From Chitinophaga sp. HK235 (GTDB lineage Bacteria > Bacteroidota > Bacteroidia > Chitinophagales > Chitinophagaceae): a stretch of 64,000 nt of DNA. Position numbers and translations under genes: made by a program. Below are positions 41,640-51,800 of this stretch, one piece after another. Each line of letters starts with the position of its first letter. The stretch's first letter is position 1. The notes below the pieces were generated by a model. The model was not told the DNA's origin. It made no database searches and saw nothing but the letters and a program-made list of their open reading frames with translations. Where the stretch lies: NCBI RefSeq assembly GCF_018255755.1, contig NZ_CP073766.1, forward strand, positions 7,996,501-8,060,500. The letters are read 5' to 3'.

Positions 41640-42917
41640 TTACTTGTTCAAACCGACTTCATTGACCCAATGGAAGCCCCGGTTCACAAGCAGGTAATGA
41701 TCCGTATCTTTTTTTCGCAGGGTAAGTTGTACAGAGTAGCCGGCAATATGTCCCTGTAATACCAGCTGATTTCCTTGTGGTATGGTATACTGCATACGGG
41801 TGGAATCGCTGTCTTTATCCATTCTCCAGTTTACCTTATGCAAAAGGGTATCTATCACAACATTTGCCCCTGCTATATCTCCGGTTGTATCCTTGATAAG
41901 CAGCATGTTCCCTTTCTCGAAATAAATGTTTTTCCATTGGGGAGAAGGTGTAGTAGGGTGTAACAGTTTGGAATCAGCAGGACCAGAAATACGGTTATAC
42001 GATACCACTTCATAACTACCATAGAGTGGTCCTATGGAGGTGGATTTTTGCTGAAAGCGATGTTGGTAGAATCCCGTTGCTACCAGATAATAGAGTAGCC
42101 CGGTAATAACGCTGTATTTGGTGCCTATATGCACGTAACGTAACCATTTTTTCCTGTACATGGGACGATAAAGGTTAGCATGTTCCACTGGTTGGTGCAG
42201 AAAGAAAAAACGTCCCATTCTGCTGAGATCTGGCGTGATCAGGAACAAAGCTGATATAAACAGATGGGTGGAAAAAAGTTTTACACAGATATCATAAAAG
42301 AAATTCAGGGCCATCACATTGCCCATCACAATCATGCATAGCAGGGCACCAAACAGCCGCGTACGCCGGAACAAAAGGAAAAGCCCTGCTATGCATTCGG
42401 CTATACCGGAGAAAATAGTATAGCCGGGTGATGCGCCCATAAAAGTCCAGGCCAGCCCCATAGGGGAACTTTCTCCAAATGGCTGGTCCAGTTTATATAA
42501 CAAGGGAAAAGGAAACTGGGATGGAATTACTTTCACAATGCCGTACACAAACATAACATAGACCAGCTGGTAACGAAGCAGGGTCATGATCCAGTATTGT
42601 GCTTTGTCATCGTTTTTTCTTTTATGGTCGATGGCCCACCAGATGCAGTTGATGATCAGGGTAAGGATCAACAGACAGAACAGCTGGAGATAATTGAAGG
42701 TAGTATCTCCACTGCCTGCAGGCCAGTATTCGATTTCATACGATCGCCGGATCAGTAGTTTTCCGGCCCAGGTTACTGCGGTATCCCACCAGTTTCCTGA
42801 TAAAATCATCCTGGATAAATCGGAGAAATGGTACAAAAGGAGATAAGTGGCAAAAAAACGAAAGAGCAGCAGCCGGATGAGGGGCCAGGGCTTGTTGTTA
42901 TCAGTGAACGCGGGCAT
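41640..42917 (-). CDS. DoxX/HTTM-like multi-pass membrane protein
   Basis: 425 residues. About eight hydrophobic segments in the first 290 residues (LFRFFATYLLLYHF, LQLFCLLILTLIINCIWW, YTIFSGIAECIAGLFLLF), then a soluble C-terminal domain of about 130 residues rich in beta strands (WKNIYFEKGNMLLIKDTTGD). DoxX-like proteins of this shape occur widely in Bacteroidota; function unknown. Divergent from the Old Yellow Enzyme gene. Confidence 0.65.
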   Translation of the reverse strand: MPAFTDNNKPWPLIRLLLFRFFATYLLLYHFSDLSRMILSGNWWDTAVTWAGKLLIRRSYEIEYWPAGSGDTTFNYLQLFCLLILTLIINCIWWAIDHKRKNDDKAQYWIMTLLRYQLVYVMFVYGIVKVIPSQFPFPLLYKLDQPFGESSPMGLAWTFMGASPGYTIFSGIAECIAGLFLLFRRTRLFGALLCMIVMGNVMALNFFYDICVKLFSTHLFISALFLITPDLSRMGRFFFLHQPVEHANLYRPMYRKKWLRYVHIGTKYSVITGLLYYLVATGFYQHRFQQKSTSIGPLYGSYEVVSYNRISGPADSKLLHPTTPSPQWKNIYFEKGNMLLIKDTTGDIAGANVVIDTLLHKVNWRMDKDSDSTRMQYTIPQGNQLVLQGHIAGYSVQLTLRKKDTDHYLLVNRGFHWVNEVGLNK

Positions 42918-43071
42918 ATGGATAATTGGTATGGCAACGAATTACGCAAAAAATGTCGCAGATGCCAACGTGTTTAAGATATCTTTAACCGACCTGATAA
43001 GATAAACATTCGTATATACCAGCTGGTTATAAACAGATAATGCCTTATTTTTAAAGTACTTAAAAGTGAGC

Positions 43072-44148
43072 ATGATGGTACATTTGTTTACTCCTTTGCA
43101 GCTGAGGACGGTAACGCTGCGCAACCGTATAGCGGTATCTCCGATGTGTGAGTATTCATCTACGGACGGATTTGCGAATGACTGGCACCTGGTGCATCTG
43201 GGGAGCCGCGCGGTAGGAGGGGCGGGGCTGGTGATGACAGAAGCAGCCGCTGTTTCGCCGGAAGGTCGTATCTCTCCTCAGGACCTGGGCATCTGGAAAG
43301 ATGAACATATGGTGATGCTGCAACGCATAGCACAGTTTATTACTGGCCAGGGTGCTGTACCTGGCATGCAGCTGGCACATGCCGGCAGGAAAGCCAGTAC
43401 TGTAAGACCGTGGGAGGGTAGTGGCAAAATAGCTATTGCCGATGGAGGCTGGGAGGCGTATGGGCCCAGTGCTATCCCTTTCAACGACGTATATCCTATA
43501 CCGGTAGCCCTTTCCCAGGAAGGTATACTGAAGGTGCTCAACGACTTCAGAAAAGCTGCCCTGCGGGCATTACAGGCTGGTTTTAAGGTAGTGGAGATCC
43601 ATGCTGCACATGGTTATCTGCTGCATAGTTTTTTATCTCCCCTAAGTAATCAACGAACAGATGAATACGGTGGTTCCTTTGAAAACAGGGTGCGCCTGCT
43701 ATTACAGACAGTGGAATCAGTAAGGGCTGTATGGCCTCAGGATCTGCCACTGCTGGTACGTATATCCGCCACAGATTGGGCTGCCAATGGCTGGAATCCC
43801 GATGAATCCGTTCGGCTGGCTACGCTCCTGAAAGAAGAAGGAGTAGACCTGATAGACTGTTCTTCTGGCGGCCTGGTACCCTACCAGAAAATTGAGCTGG
43901 GTCCCCTTTATCAAACACCTTTCGCCGAAAAAGTCCGCCGGGAAGCGGGCATTGCCACCGGTGCTGTAGGACTTATCACCACCCCGGCTGAAGCAGAGTC
44001 CATCATTGCCGGCGGCCGTGCTGACCTGGTGCTGCTGGCGCGGGAACTGCTGAGAGATCCGTACTTCCCCCTGCGGGCAGCCCACCAGCTGGGAGACGAT
44101 TCCGTCAAATGGCCCCTGCAATACGAAAGAGCTAAACCCCGAAAATAA
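43072..44148 (+). CDS. NADH:flavin oxidoreductase, Old Yellow Enzyme family (YqjM-like)
   Basis: 358 residues, an FMN TIM barrel. It starts LFTPLQLRTVTLRNRIAVSP, with Cys in SPMCEYSS, a mark of the YqjM (thermophilic-like) class. The active-site pair is in VEIHAAHGYLLHSFLSP, with NQRTDEYGGSFENR after it. It reduces activated C=C bonds with NAD(P)H. I took ATG 43072; GTG 43066 and ATG 43075 are alternatives. The terminal hairpin array begins 4 bp after the stop. Confidence 0.92.
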   Translation: MMVHLFTPLQLRTVTLRNRIAVSPMCEYSSTDGFANDWHLVHLGSRAVGGAGLVMTEAAAVSPEGRISPQDLGIWKDEHMVMLQRIAQFITGQGAVPGMQLAHAGRKASTVRPWEGSGKIAIADGGWEAYGPSAIPFNDVYPIPVALSQEGILKVLNDFRKAALRALQAGFKVVEIHAAHGYLLHSFLSPLSNQRTDEYGGSFENRVRLLLQTVESVRAVWPQDLPLLVRISATDWAANGWNPDESVRLATLLKEEGVDLIDCSSGGLVPYQKIELGPLYQTPFAEKVRREAGIATGAVGLITTPAEAESIIAGGRADLVLLARELLRDPYFPLRAAHQLGDDSVKWPLQYERAKPRK

Positions 44149-44151
44149 AAA

Positions 44152-44384
44152 TCCCAGGGCTGAAGCCCTGGGCTATATTGGTTTAGGATTAGTTGAATGG
44201 CTTTTTTAAAGAAAAACCTCCAATTAATCCTAAACCAATTACTATTATTCTTACGTTACTATCATGGCCCCGGGCCTTTTATTTTGGCTAAACTGAATGA
44301 CTTTTTTTAAAGAAAATCTCCCATTAAATCCTAAACCCCCTAATTAATTCTAAACTAATTTAGCCCAGGGCTTCAGCCCTGGGA
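44152..44384. repeat. Array of hairpins and direct repeats with 24-bp terminal inverted repeats
   Basis: Left end 44152-44175 begins TCCCAGGGCTGAAGCCCTGG and is exactly inverted at 44361-44384; each end is itself nearly palindromic. A third hairpin, GGCCCCGGGCC, lies halfway at about 44266-44276. Between them are two direct repeats of about 43 bp (44194-44236 and 44294-44337: TGAATGrCTTTTTTTAAAGA, then ATTAAATCCTAAACC). The pattern hairpin-unit-hairpin-unit-hairpin has a period of about 105 bp. It may be a REP-like or non-autonomous element. The right end supplies the stop of the aldo/keto reductase gene. Confidence 0.8.
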
Positions 44385-45371
44385 CAAAATGGATTCGATT
44401 TTTTCGAGCTCGTCGTTGTCGAAATGCGTGTTTTTGAGCGTATCGAGATTATTGTCCAGTTGTGCAACAGAGCTGGCGCCGATCAGTACGGTAGTAATAC
44501 GTTTGTCTTTCAGGATCCATGCCAGGGCCATCTGGGCGAGTGACTGTCCTCTTTGTAATGCCAGTATATGCAGCTTTCTTATTTTATCAATTTTCTCCTG
44601 TGATACTTCGTGTTCCTGCAGGAAGCCACTGGGCTTGCTGGCACGGGATCCTGCGGGGATACCGTCGAGATAGCGGTCGGTGAGCAGGCCCTGTGCCAGT
44701 GGCGAAAAAGGAATACAGCCGATGCCGTTAGTTTCCAGTACGTCCAGCAGGCCGTCTTCTACCCATCTTTCAAACATGCTGTATTTAGGCTGATGGATGA
44801 GGCAGGGTGTGCCCAGCTCTTTCAGCACGGCTACGGCCTGTTGGGTTTGTTGGGCGGTATAATTGGAGAGGCCTACGTAGAGGGCTTTACCCTGTTGTAC
44901 GATGCTGTGCAATGCACCCATGGTTTCTTCTATGGGTGTTTCCGGGTCCGGGCGGTGGGAATAGAAAATGTCTACATAATCCAGCTGCATACGGCGGAGG
45001 CTTTGGTCGAGGCTGGAGATGAGATATTTACGGGAGCCTTTGTCGCCATAGGGGCCGGGCCACATGAGGTAGCCGGCTTTGGTGGAGATGATCAGCTCGT
45101 CCCGCAGGTGGCCGGTAAAGTCCTGTTTCAGGATGCGGCCGAAGTTCTCTTCTGCGCTGCCGGGCATCGGTCCGTAGTTGTTGGCCAGGTCGAAGTGGGT
45201 AATGCCTTTATCGAAGGCGCGACGGATAATACTCCGGCCGTTCTCGTAATTATCGATAGAACCGAAGTTATGCCATAACCCCAGTGATACAGCCGGGAGC
45301 TGGAGGCCGCTCCTGCCGCAGCGGTTATAGATCATGGCATCATATCTGTCTGTTGCGGGTGTGTATTGCAT
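44373..45371 (-). CDS. Aldo/keto reductase, YghZ / glyceraldehyde-3-phosphate reductase-like
   Basis: 332 residues. It starts MIYNRCGRSGLQLPAVSLGL after about a dozen extra residues. The AKR catalytic set is visible: Asp and Tyr in FDLANNYGP, Lys in IISTKAGYLMWPGPYG, His in IFYSHRPDPETP. The MWPGPYG stretch is typical of the YghZ/Gpr group, which reduces L-glyceraldehyde 3-phosphate and methylglyoxal with NADPH. The last codons (Ser-Gln-Gly and TGA) come from the repeat element. Confidence 0.92.
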   Translation of the reverse strand: MQYTPATDRYDAMIYNRCGRSGLQLPAVSLGLWHNFGSIDNYENGRSIIRRAFDKGITHFDLANNYGPMPGSAEENFGRILKQDFTGHLRDELIISTKAGYLMWPGPYGDKGSRKYLISSLDQSLRRMQLDYVDIFYSHRPDPETPIEETMGALHSIVQQGKALYVGLSNYTAQQTQQAVAVLKELGTPCLIHQPKYSMFERWVEDGLLDVLETNGIGCIPFSPLAQGLLTDRYLDGIPAGSRASKPSGFLQEHEVSQEKIDKIRKLHILALQRGQSLAQMALAWILKDKRITTVLIGASSVAQLDNNLDTLKNTHFDNDELEKIESILSQG

Positions 45372-45423
45372 GGATATTTATTTTTTCAGGGGGACAAGAT
45401 AATAATCAATTGTGAATTACAAT

Positions 45424-45470
45424 AAAAAGGGAAGACCGAAGCTGTTGTTCCGCTTCGGTCTTCCCTTTTT
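45424..45470. terminator. Strong bidirectional terminator
   Basis: AAAAAGGGAAGACCGAAGC pairs perfectly with GCTTCGGTCTTCCCTTTTT over 19 bp with a 9-base loop. It is downstream of the desaturase gene. Confidence 0.92.
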
Positions 45471-45485
45471 ATCGATGATTATTTT

Positions 45486-46406
45486 TTAGTCCTGCAATTC
45501 AGGTACTGCTACCGGCACCTGGCCTGCCTGCATATCTTTCAGCTTGTTGCTGTTTTGTACTTTGGCAGGTACAGGGCGGATGTCCCATACAATACCTAAC
45601 CAGCCCAGTGTTTTGATCACATAGTAGCTGATATCAATTTCCCACCAGTAGAAACCCTGACGTGCAGCGCTCTGATAGTAGTGGTGGTTGTTGTGCCAGC
45701 CTTCGCCCAGTGTAACCAGCGCCAGGACAAGGCTATTACGGGACTGATCGCCGGTATAATAACGCTGCTTGCCGATTTTGTGCATGAGCGAGTTGATGGT
45801 AAAGGTACCGTGATACAGGAATACAGTGCTGGCGAAGAAGCCTATCAGCAGGGTAGACAATCCAGCTGTCCAGTCAAACCAACCGGTGCCATTTACTTTA
45901 TTTCCTACAAAATACACTGCCACCATTAAGACGATCGCAGGTATCATGTGGTATTTGTTGAGCCAGAACAGTTCCTTGGCTTTATGATCTTTGATCAGAT
46001 CAAAACGGGTAGGTTTGTATTCCGGTCCCATGATCCAGCCGATGTGCGCATACCAGATGCCATAAATATTGGCAGAGTGCGGATCTTCAGGTGTGTCGCT
46101 GTGTTTGTGGTGAATGCGGTGATTGGCTGACCACCAGAGGGCTCCTTTCTGCAAGCTGCTCTGTGCGCCGCCGGCCAGAATAAATTGAAAGAACCGCGAT
46201 GTTTTAAAAGCACGATGGGAGAAATACCGGTGATAGCCGGCCGTAACAAAAAACATACGCACTACATACAGTGCTCCACATAATATCCAGTCAAATGCTG
46301 TGGTGCCAGTAAAAAATGCCAGTAAAGGAATAGCATGAATTCCCAGGAAGTCCACTTGATGCCACCAGTTAGGTGATTTTCTGTCTTGCTTGATCGCCTT
46401 ATTCAT
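45486..46406 (-). CDS. Acyl-CoA / fatty acid desaturase (delta-9 type)
   Basis: 306 residues with four hydrophobic segments. The three histidine boxes that bind the di-iron centre are complete: HRYFSHRAF, HRIHHKHSD and EGWHNNHHYY. This arrangement is that of membrane stearoyl-CoA-type desaturases, which put a cis double bond into fatty acyl chains and so set membrane fluidity. It stands alone with its own terminator. Confidence 0.93.
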   Translation of the reverse strand: MNKAIKQDRKSPNWWHQVDFLGIHAIPLLAFFTGTTAFDWILCGALYVVRMFFVTAGYHRYFSHRAFKTSRFFQFILAGGAQSSLQKGALWWSANHRIHHKHSDTPEDPHSANIYGIWYAHIGWIMGPEYKPTRFDLIKDHKAKELFWLNKYHMIPAIVLMVAVYFVGNKVNGTGWFDWTAGLSTLLIGFFASTVFLYHGTFTINSLMHKIGKQRYYTGDQSRNSLVLALVTLGEGWHNNHHYYQSAARQGFYWWEIDISYYVIKTLGWLGIVWDIRPVPAKVQNSNKLKDMQAGQVPVAVPELQD

Positions 46407-46575
46407 TCTGCAAATATAGTTTCCGTCTTGTATTAAATTTATGATTTAAATCATTTTGACAAAGTTAGGGCATTTCACCTGCCAAACCCAGAATGCTACC
46501 CGAACTTTTTATAGACCCAGGTGTTAGGAAGATATAGATTGTCATCATTTTATAACAATAAAATAAAATCAATAT

Positions 46576-47148
46576 ATGTCACAGGTCCTGTCGGCCATCC
46601 GTAATAATGTAAAGTACTGGTGGCTCTATCTGCTCAATGGTATCATCTTTATTATTGCGGGCTTTATTGTTTTCAACAATCCTTTCAGCAGCTATTTGCT
46701 GCTGAGTATTTTTTTTAGTGTAACCTTATTCGTGACAGGAGTATTTGAAATCATTTTTGCAACGGGTAACCGTAATACCATGCATGGCTGGGGTTGGTCG
46801 CTGGCATCCGGCATTTTCGATGTGATCATCGGTTTTATACTCATGTTATATCCTACTATCAGTATGGCGGTGTTACCTATATTTCTGGCTTTCTGGTTTA
46901 TGTTTAAAGGAATCAGTCTTATTGTGTTCGCCATTGCACTGAGCTCCGATAAAATCCCCAACTGGGGCTGGGTACTGGTAGGTGGTATTCTTTTGATTAT
47001 GATTTCCGTGGCGATCCTTGATAATCCTGCCCTGGGGGTAGCTACTATCCTGGGGATCATGGCAGTAGCTTTCTGGATCACGGGAGTGCTGAGTATCGTT
47101 TTTGCTTTCCGGTTAAAACATATGAAGAAGCTGTTCCACTCAGCATGA
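46576..47148 (+). CDS. HdeD-family membrane protein
   Basis: 190 residues, six hydrophobic segments in three similar pairs (YLLNGIIFIIAGFIVFNNPF, WSLASGIFDVIIGFILMLYP, WVLVGGILLIMISVAILDNP). This DUF308 repeat pattern defines the HdeD family, linked in enterics to acid resistance; the role here is unknown. It converges on the sigma factor gene with a gap of 3 bp. Confidence 0.85.
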   Translation: MSQVLSAIRNNVKYWWLYLLNGIIFIIAGFIVFNNPFSSYLLLSIFFSVTLFVTGVFEIIFATGNRNTMHGWGWSLASGIFDVIIGFILMLYPTISMAVLPIFLAFWFMFKGISLIVFAIALSSDKIPNWGWVLVGGILLIMISVAILDNPALGVATILGIMAVAFWITGVLSIVFAFRLKHMKKLFHSA

Positions 47149-47151
47149 TAA

Positions 47152-47673
47152 TCATTTGCCCAGTTCCTTTCTCAAAAATTTCAATGCCCTGTTCATCTGT
47201 GTTTCTATAGTGCCTGTAGTGATGTCCAGGCGGGAGGAGATCTGTCGGTAGCTGAATGCCTGTTCCTTATGCATCCGGAAGATCTGCTGTTGTTGTGCAG
47301 GTAGTTTGTTGATGGTTACTTGTAATTTCCGCTGCAGTTCCTTTTCTATTAGTTTCTCCTCCGGGGAAGGGGTGGTGCTCTCCGGTGTATATTGTGATAA
47401 AGCCTGTTCCTGGCGTGCTTTCTTGCGTAACTCGTCCAGGAAAAGGTTTCTGCCATATACTTTAAGTAATGCCATTACTTTTTCATCGTCCCTGATGTTG
47501 TCCAGGTGTTCCCATATTTTGATATAGGCCTGCTGTACAAGGTCTGCACACAGGTCATTGTCTTTGCAAAGTGCAAACAGCACTCCAAAAAGTTTGTCAT
47601 AGGTCTGGTCTATTATCCGCTGCAGCCTTTCTTCCTGTTGGTTTGCCAATGACGTATTGTTTTTGTTTTGCAA
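47152..47673 (-). CDS. ECF RNA polymerase sigma factor, locus 2 (divergent)
   Basis: 173 residues. Region 2: YDKLFGVLFALCKDNDLCAD with LVQQAYIKIWEHLD; region 4: INKLPAQQQQIFRMHKEQAF with SSRLDITTGTIETQMNRALK. It is transcribed away from its FecR partner (150 bp between them), where co-directional order is the rule. The shared spacer should hold both promoters. It probably drives the fecR-susC-susD operon at 47825. Confidence 0.9.
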   Translation of the reverse strand: MQNKNNTSLANQQEERLQRIIDQTYDKLFGVLFALCKDNDLCADLVQQAYIKIWEHLDNIRDDEKVMALLKVYGRNLFLDELRKKARQEQALSQYTPESTTPSPEEKLIEKELQRKLQVTINKLPAQQQQIFRMHKEQAFSYRQISSRLDITTGTIETQMNRALKFLRKELGK

Positions 47674-47824
47674 AATTAAGTGTGTGATTCCGGCCCCAAG
47701 ATTAACAAATTGTTAAGCCCGATATTTTTGTACAGGTATTTTCCGGAAGATACGTGTATTTATCAAACGTTGTTTCTTCAACGGCTGCTTTTTAGATAGC
47801 CTATCGTGAAACACTATACGAAAC

Positions 47825-48769
47825 ATGAACAAGGAACTGATCATAAAATATTTCCAGGGGCGTTGTACCGGTGAAGAGGCCGGACAGGTGCAGCAATGGC
47901 TGGACCAGCAGGGGACTGAGTGGATTGACCGCTTTATGGACGAGCACTGGGATACCATCAGTATTACTTCTTCCGACGAAGAGCGCCGTCGGCTGGCCAG
48001 CCAGGTGATAGCCATGGCTCCGGTGAAAAGCGGAAAGGTGCGCTGGCTGAAACTAGCCGTAGCTGCTGCTTGTATGACAGCTGTAGCAGTTACCTGCTGG
48101 TGGATGTTTGCTTCCACTGTGCCAGCGCAACTAACCTGGACGGAAGTACGTAATGACAGCGCAGCCATACAATCCGTGAAGCTGCCGGATGCTTCGGTGG
48201 TAACGCTCAACCGGCATGCGGTGGTTCGTTATTCGTCGGCTTACAACAAAAAAGACAGACAGGTACAGCTGAGTGGAGAAGCATTTTTTGAAATCAGTCC
48301 CGACGCCAACCGTCCCTTCATTGTACAGGCAGGCAGCACTACGGCCAGGGTATACGGTACTGCTTTTAATGTGAACGCATTGCCCGCAGCTGGTGAAACC
48401 AGAGTGGCCCTGCAGAGCGGAAAGATCGGCGTTACCTGCGATAGTATCTCCGGAGAAAAGATCCTCGTTCCCGGTCAATTACTTGTATTCAACAAACAAA
48501 CACATCATACAACGATCACACAACTGGCTGCCGGACAGGCCGACAGCTGGCGTAAAGGACAGCTGAACTTCATCAATACACCTTTTAAAGATGTATTACT
48601 GCAACTGGAGAATACATATGGATTGCATTTTATTTATACCGGTAAACCACAACAGCAGACAGTGACTGCTGTTTTCCCGGCCAACGATCTGCCGAAAGTA
48701 TTACAGCACCTGGCTTTCATCTGGGAACTGGACTTTCAGCAAAAGAAGGATAGCATCTTCATAAAATAA
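47825..48769 (+). CDS. FecR-type anti-sigma factor, locus 2
   Basis: 314 residues. Short cytoplasmic part (MNKELIIKYFQGRCTGEEAG), one membrane helix near residue 80 (LAVAAACMTAVAVTCWWMF), FecR domain (VKLPDASVVTLNRHAVVRYS, VQLSGEAFFEIS) and DUF4974 end (TPFKDVLLQLENTYGLHFIY). It relays the signal from the SusC STN domain to the sigma factor. Confidence 0.9.
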   Translation: MNKELIIKYFQGRCTGEEAGQVQQWLDQQGTEWIDRFMDEHWDTISITSSDEERRRLASQVIAMAPVKSGKVRWLKLAVAAACMTAVAVTCWWMFASTVPAQLTWTEVRNDSAAIQSVKLPDASVVTLNRHAVVRYSSAYNKKDRQVQLSGEAFFEISPDANRPFIVQAGSTTARVYGTAFNVNALPAAGETRVALQSGKIGVTCDSISGEKILVPGQLLVFNKQTHHTTITQLAAGQADSWRKGQLNFINTPFKDVLLQLENTYGLHFIYTGKPQQQTVTAVFPANDLPKVLQHLAFIWELDFQQKKDSIFIK

Positions 48770-48863
48770 AAAAATTTACCCGCATCATGTGATACATCGC
48801 CTCTGGCGGTGTAAAGGGAACTATTTATTCCTGTAAAGCAAAACAAAACGTCAAAACAACAGT

Positions 48864-51800
48864 ATGAAAAAGAATCTGCAACGGTGGTTCCAACCAGTAT
48901 CAGGATGGCAATACCGCGCAAAGATGGGTTGCTGGTCATTGGCACTGGTAGCTGTAATGAGTGCACAGGCACAAGCTCAGGCCATCCAGATGGACCTGCG
49001 CGGCTCAAACCTGGCCATGGTGGTGGCCAGCCTGCAAAAGCAAGCGCCTGGGTACCATTTCTCCTATCAGCAACAAACACTGGAGAAAGTGAAAGTAGAC
49101 AGGATTAACTTTCATCAGTCCAGTGTAAAAGCTGCGTTGGAGTATCTGCAAAAAAATTACGGCCTGCAGTTCCTCCTGGAAGGTAATCAGGTGTCTGTAA
49201 AGTACAGCCCCGCTGCTGTTGCCCCTGCTGCTGACAAACTGGTGCTGCAGGGTAAGGTGACCGACGATGCCAATACGCCACTTCCTGGCGTAAGCATCCT
49301 GGACAACCATGGAAAAATGCTCGGTACCACTGATGCTGCCGGTGTGTTCACCGTAAAAACAGTGCCCGGCACCATTCTCTCTTTTTCATACATGGGCTTC
49401 ACTGCAGAAAAATATGAAGTGACCGGCAAAGAAGACGTGGTAAAGATCACCATGAAACAAAACAGCCGCGAACTAAACGGGGTAGTAGTTACCGCCCTGG
49501 GTATCTCCCGTGAGCAGAAGAGCCTTGGCTTTGCCACCCAGAAACTGGATGGCAGCGCCGTGAGTGCCGCACCTACCAACGGTTTCGTGAATGCGCTGTC
49601 TGGTAAGGTAGCGGGTCTTAACATCACCAAGGCTGGCGGCCCTATGGGTAGCAGCCGCGTGGTACTCCGCGGAGAAAGTATCCTCGATGGCCAGGGTGGT
49701 GAAGCCATCCTCGTGGTAGATGGTGTGATCGTGAATAAATCATTCAATGGAACCGGCCACCAGGGCTACCTCGGCAACGACAGCCCGATCGACTTCGGAT
49801 CGGCCCTCACAGATATCAACCCCGATGATATCGAGTCCATCAACGTACTGAAAGGCCCCAGTGCTGCCGCCCTCTATGGTGCACGCGGTGCCGGCGGTGC
49901 CATCATCATCACCACCAAAAACGGCTCCCGCAATACAAAAGGTATGGGCGTGACCGTTAGCAGCAACGTCGCTATCGATCAGATCAACAACTGGCCCGAC
50001 TACCAGTATGAATACGGTCAGGGCACCAACAACGCCAAATATTATTCCTACGGTAAAACCGCTGATGGCGCCAATACAGCTTCCACCAGCTCCTCCTGGG
50101 GACCTAAGTTCGACGGACAGTCTTACTTCCAGTTCAACTCCCCCATGGATGCCAACGGTGTAAGAACAGAACGTACGCCATGGGTACCTTATAAAAACAA
50201 CCGTAAAGACTTCTTCCGTACCGGTTTCACCAATACCAATACGGTAGCCGTGTCCGGCAGCAATGATAAAGGAGATATGCGCCTCAGTTTTACCCAGATG
50301 AAGAACGAGTGGATCATGCCTAATACCGGCTACAACCGCTACTCCGTGTCTTTCTCCGGTAATACACAGGTAAGCAAAAAAATATCCCTGTCTACCAAGG
50401 TAGACTATACGAACAAAGTGGCCGACAACCTGCCCAACACCGGGTACAATAACCAGTCTGTTGCCTACTTTATCAATTTCCAGAATCCAAACGTCGACCT
50501 CAACTGGTACAAACCTTACTGGAAGCCAGGCAGGGAAGGCATAGAGCAGAACCATCCTTTCAGCTCATTGATTGATAACCCATACCTGATCGTTAATGAA
50601 ATGATCAACGCTTCCAACCGTCACAACCTCACCGGCAACGTGATGGCGAAATACAAAATACTGGACAACCTGGAGCTGATGCTGCGCAGTGGCCTCGATA
50701 TGGGCTATGAGTTCCGCAACCAGCGTCGTCCCAAAAACACCCAGAAGTTCCAGGATGGTATGTACCGCCAGCAAACCGTGATGAACTACGAAAACAACAA
50801 CGACTTCCTGCTGCGTTACAATAAAAACATCGGTGCTGACTTTAACATCATCGCCAGCGTAGGCGGCAACGTCAGAAACCAGCGTCGTTATTATACCAAC
50901 CAGCGCGCCGATAAACTGGCTGCTATAGGTGTGTACAACCTGGCCAACAGTAAAGATCCGGTAGCCTCCAGCTCTGAGCGCCCTGTTGCAAAGGTGAACA
51001 GTCTGTATGCTTTTGTAAATACTTCCTGGAAAGATAAGCTGTTCCTCGATGTCACAATCCGTAGAGATCAGTCCAGCACATTGCCTTTACAGAACAACAC
51101 TTTTTATTATCCTTCCATCGCTGCCAGTGCTGTGCTGAGTGAACTTGCTCACCTGCCTGCATTCGTATCTTTCGCTAAGCTGCGCACGTCGTACGCCAGC
51201 GTAGGTTTTGACGCACCCTTCGGTACCTACTCACTGGAAAAAGATTACGAAGCCGGCTCTATCACCGGCAGCATGAGCAATCCTAATACTATCCCTAACC
51301 CTAATCTGCAGCCGCAGCGTAACAATGCCCTGGAATTCGGTACTGAATGGCGCCTCTTTAAAAACCGTGTAGGCTTTGACGTTACCTGGTACCGTCAGCG
51401 CGCTATCAACCAGATTTCCAGTGTACCCATCGACCGCTCTACCGGTTACGACTACCAGCTGGCCAACGTAGGTATCGTGGAAAACAGGGGTGTGGAAGTA
51501 ATGCTCAATGTAACACCGGTGAAGCTGAAAAACTTCCAGTGGAAATCTACCATCAACTGGTCCCGCAACCGTAACGAGGTGATCAAACTGAATCCGGAAG
51601 TAGGCACCTCCCTGATCATCGCTGAAGGCCCCAGAGGTACGCTGGAAGCCAGAGAAGGCCATCCGCTCGGAGAACTGTACGGTATTGGCTTCGAACGTAG
51701 CCCGGACGGTCAGATCGTGTACAAGAATGGCCTTGCCCAGCTCGCTTCACAGGCTACCTATCGTGGCAATGCCAACCCCGACTGGAGAGGCGGCCTGAAC

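Noticed and set aside
44152..44384. CRISPR array
   Set aside because: Only two direct units, and the intervening blocks are hairpins related to each other, not unique spacers; no cas genes in the window.
49740..50555. 271-codon minus-strand ORF within susC of locus 2
   Set aside because: Valine/glycine-rich shadow of the plus-strand gene, no recognisable feature.
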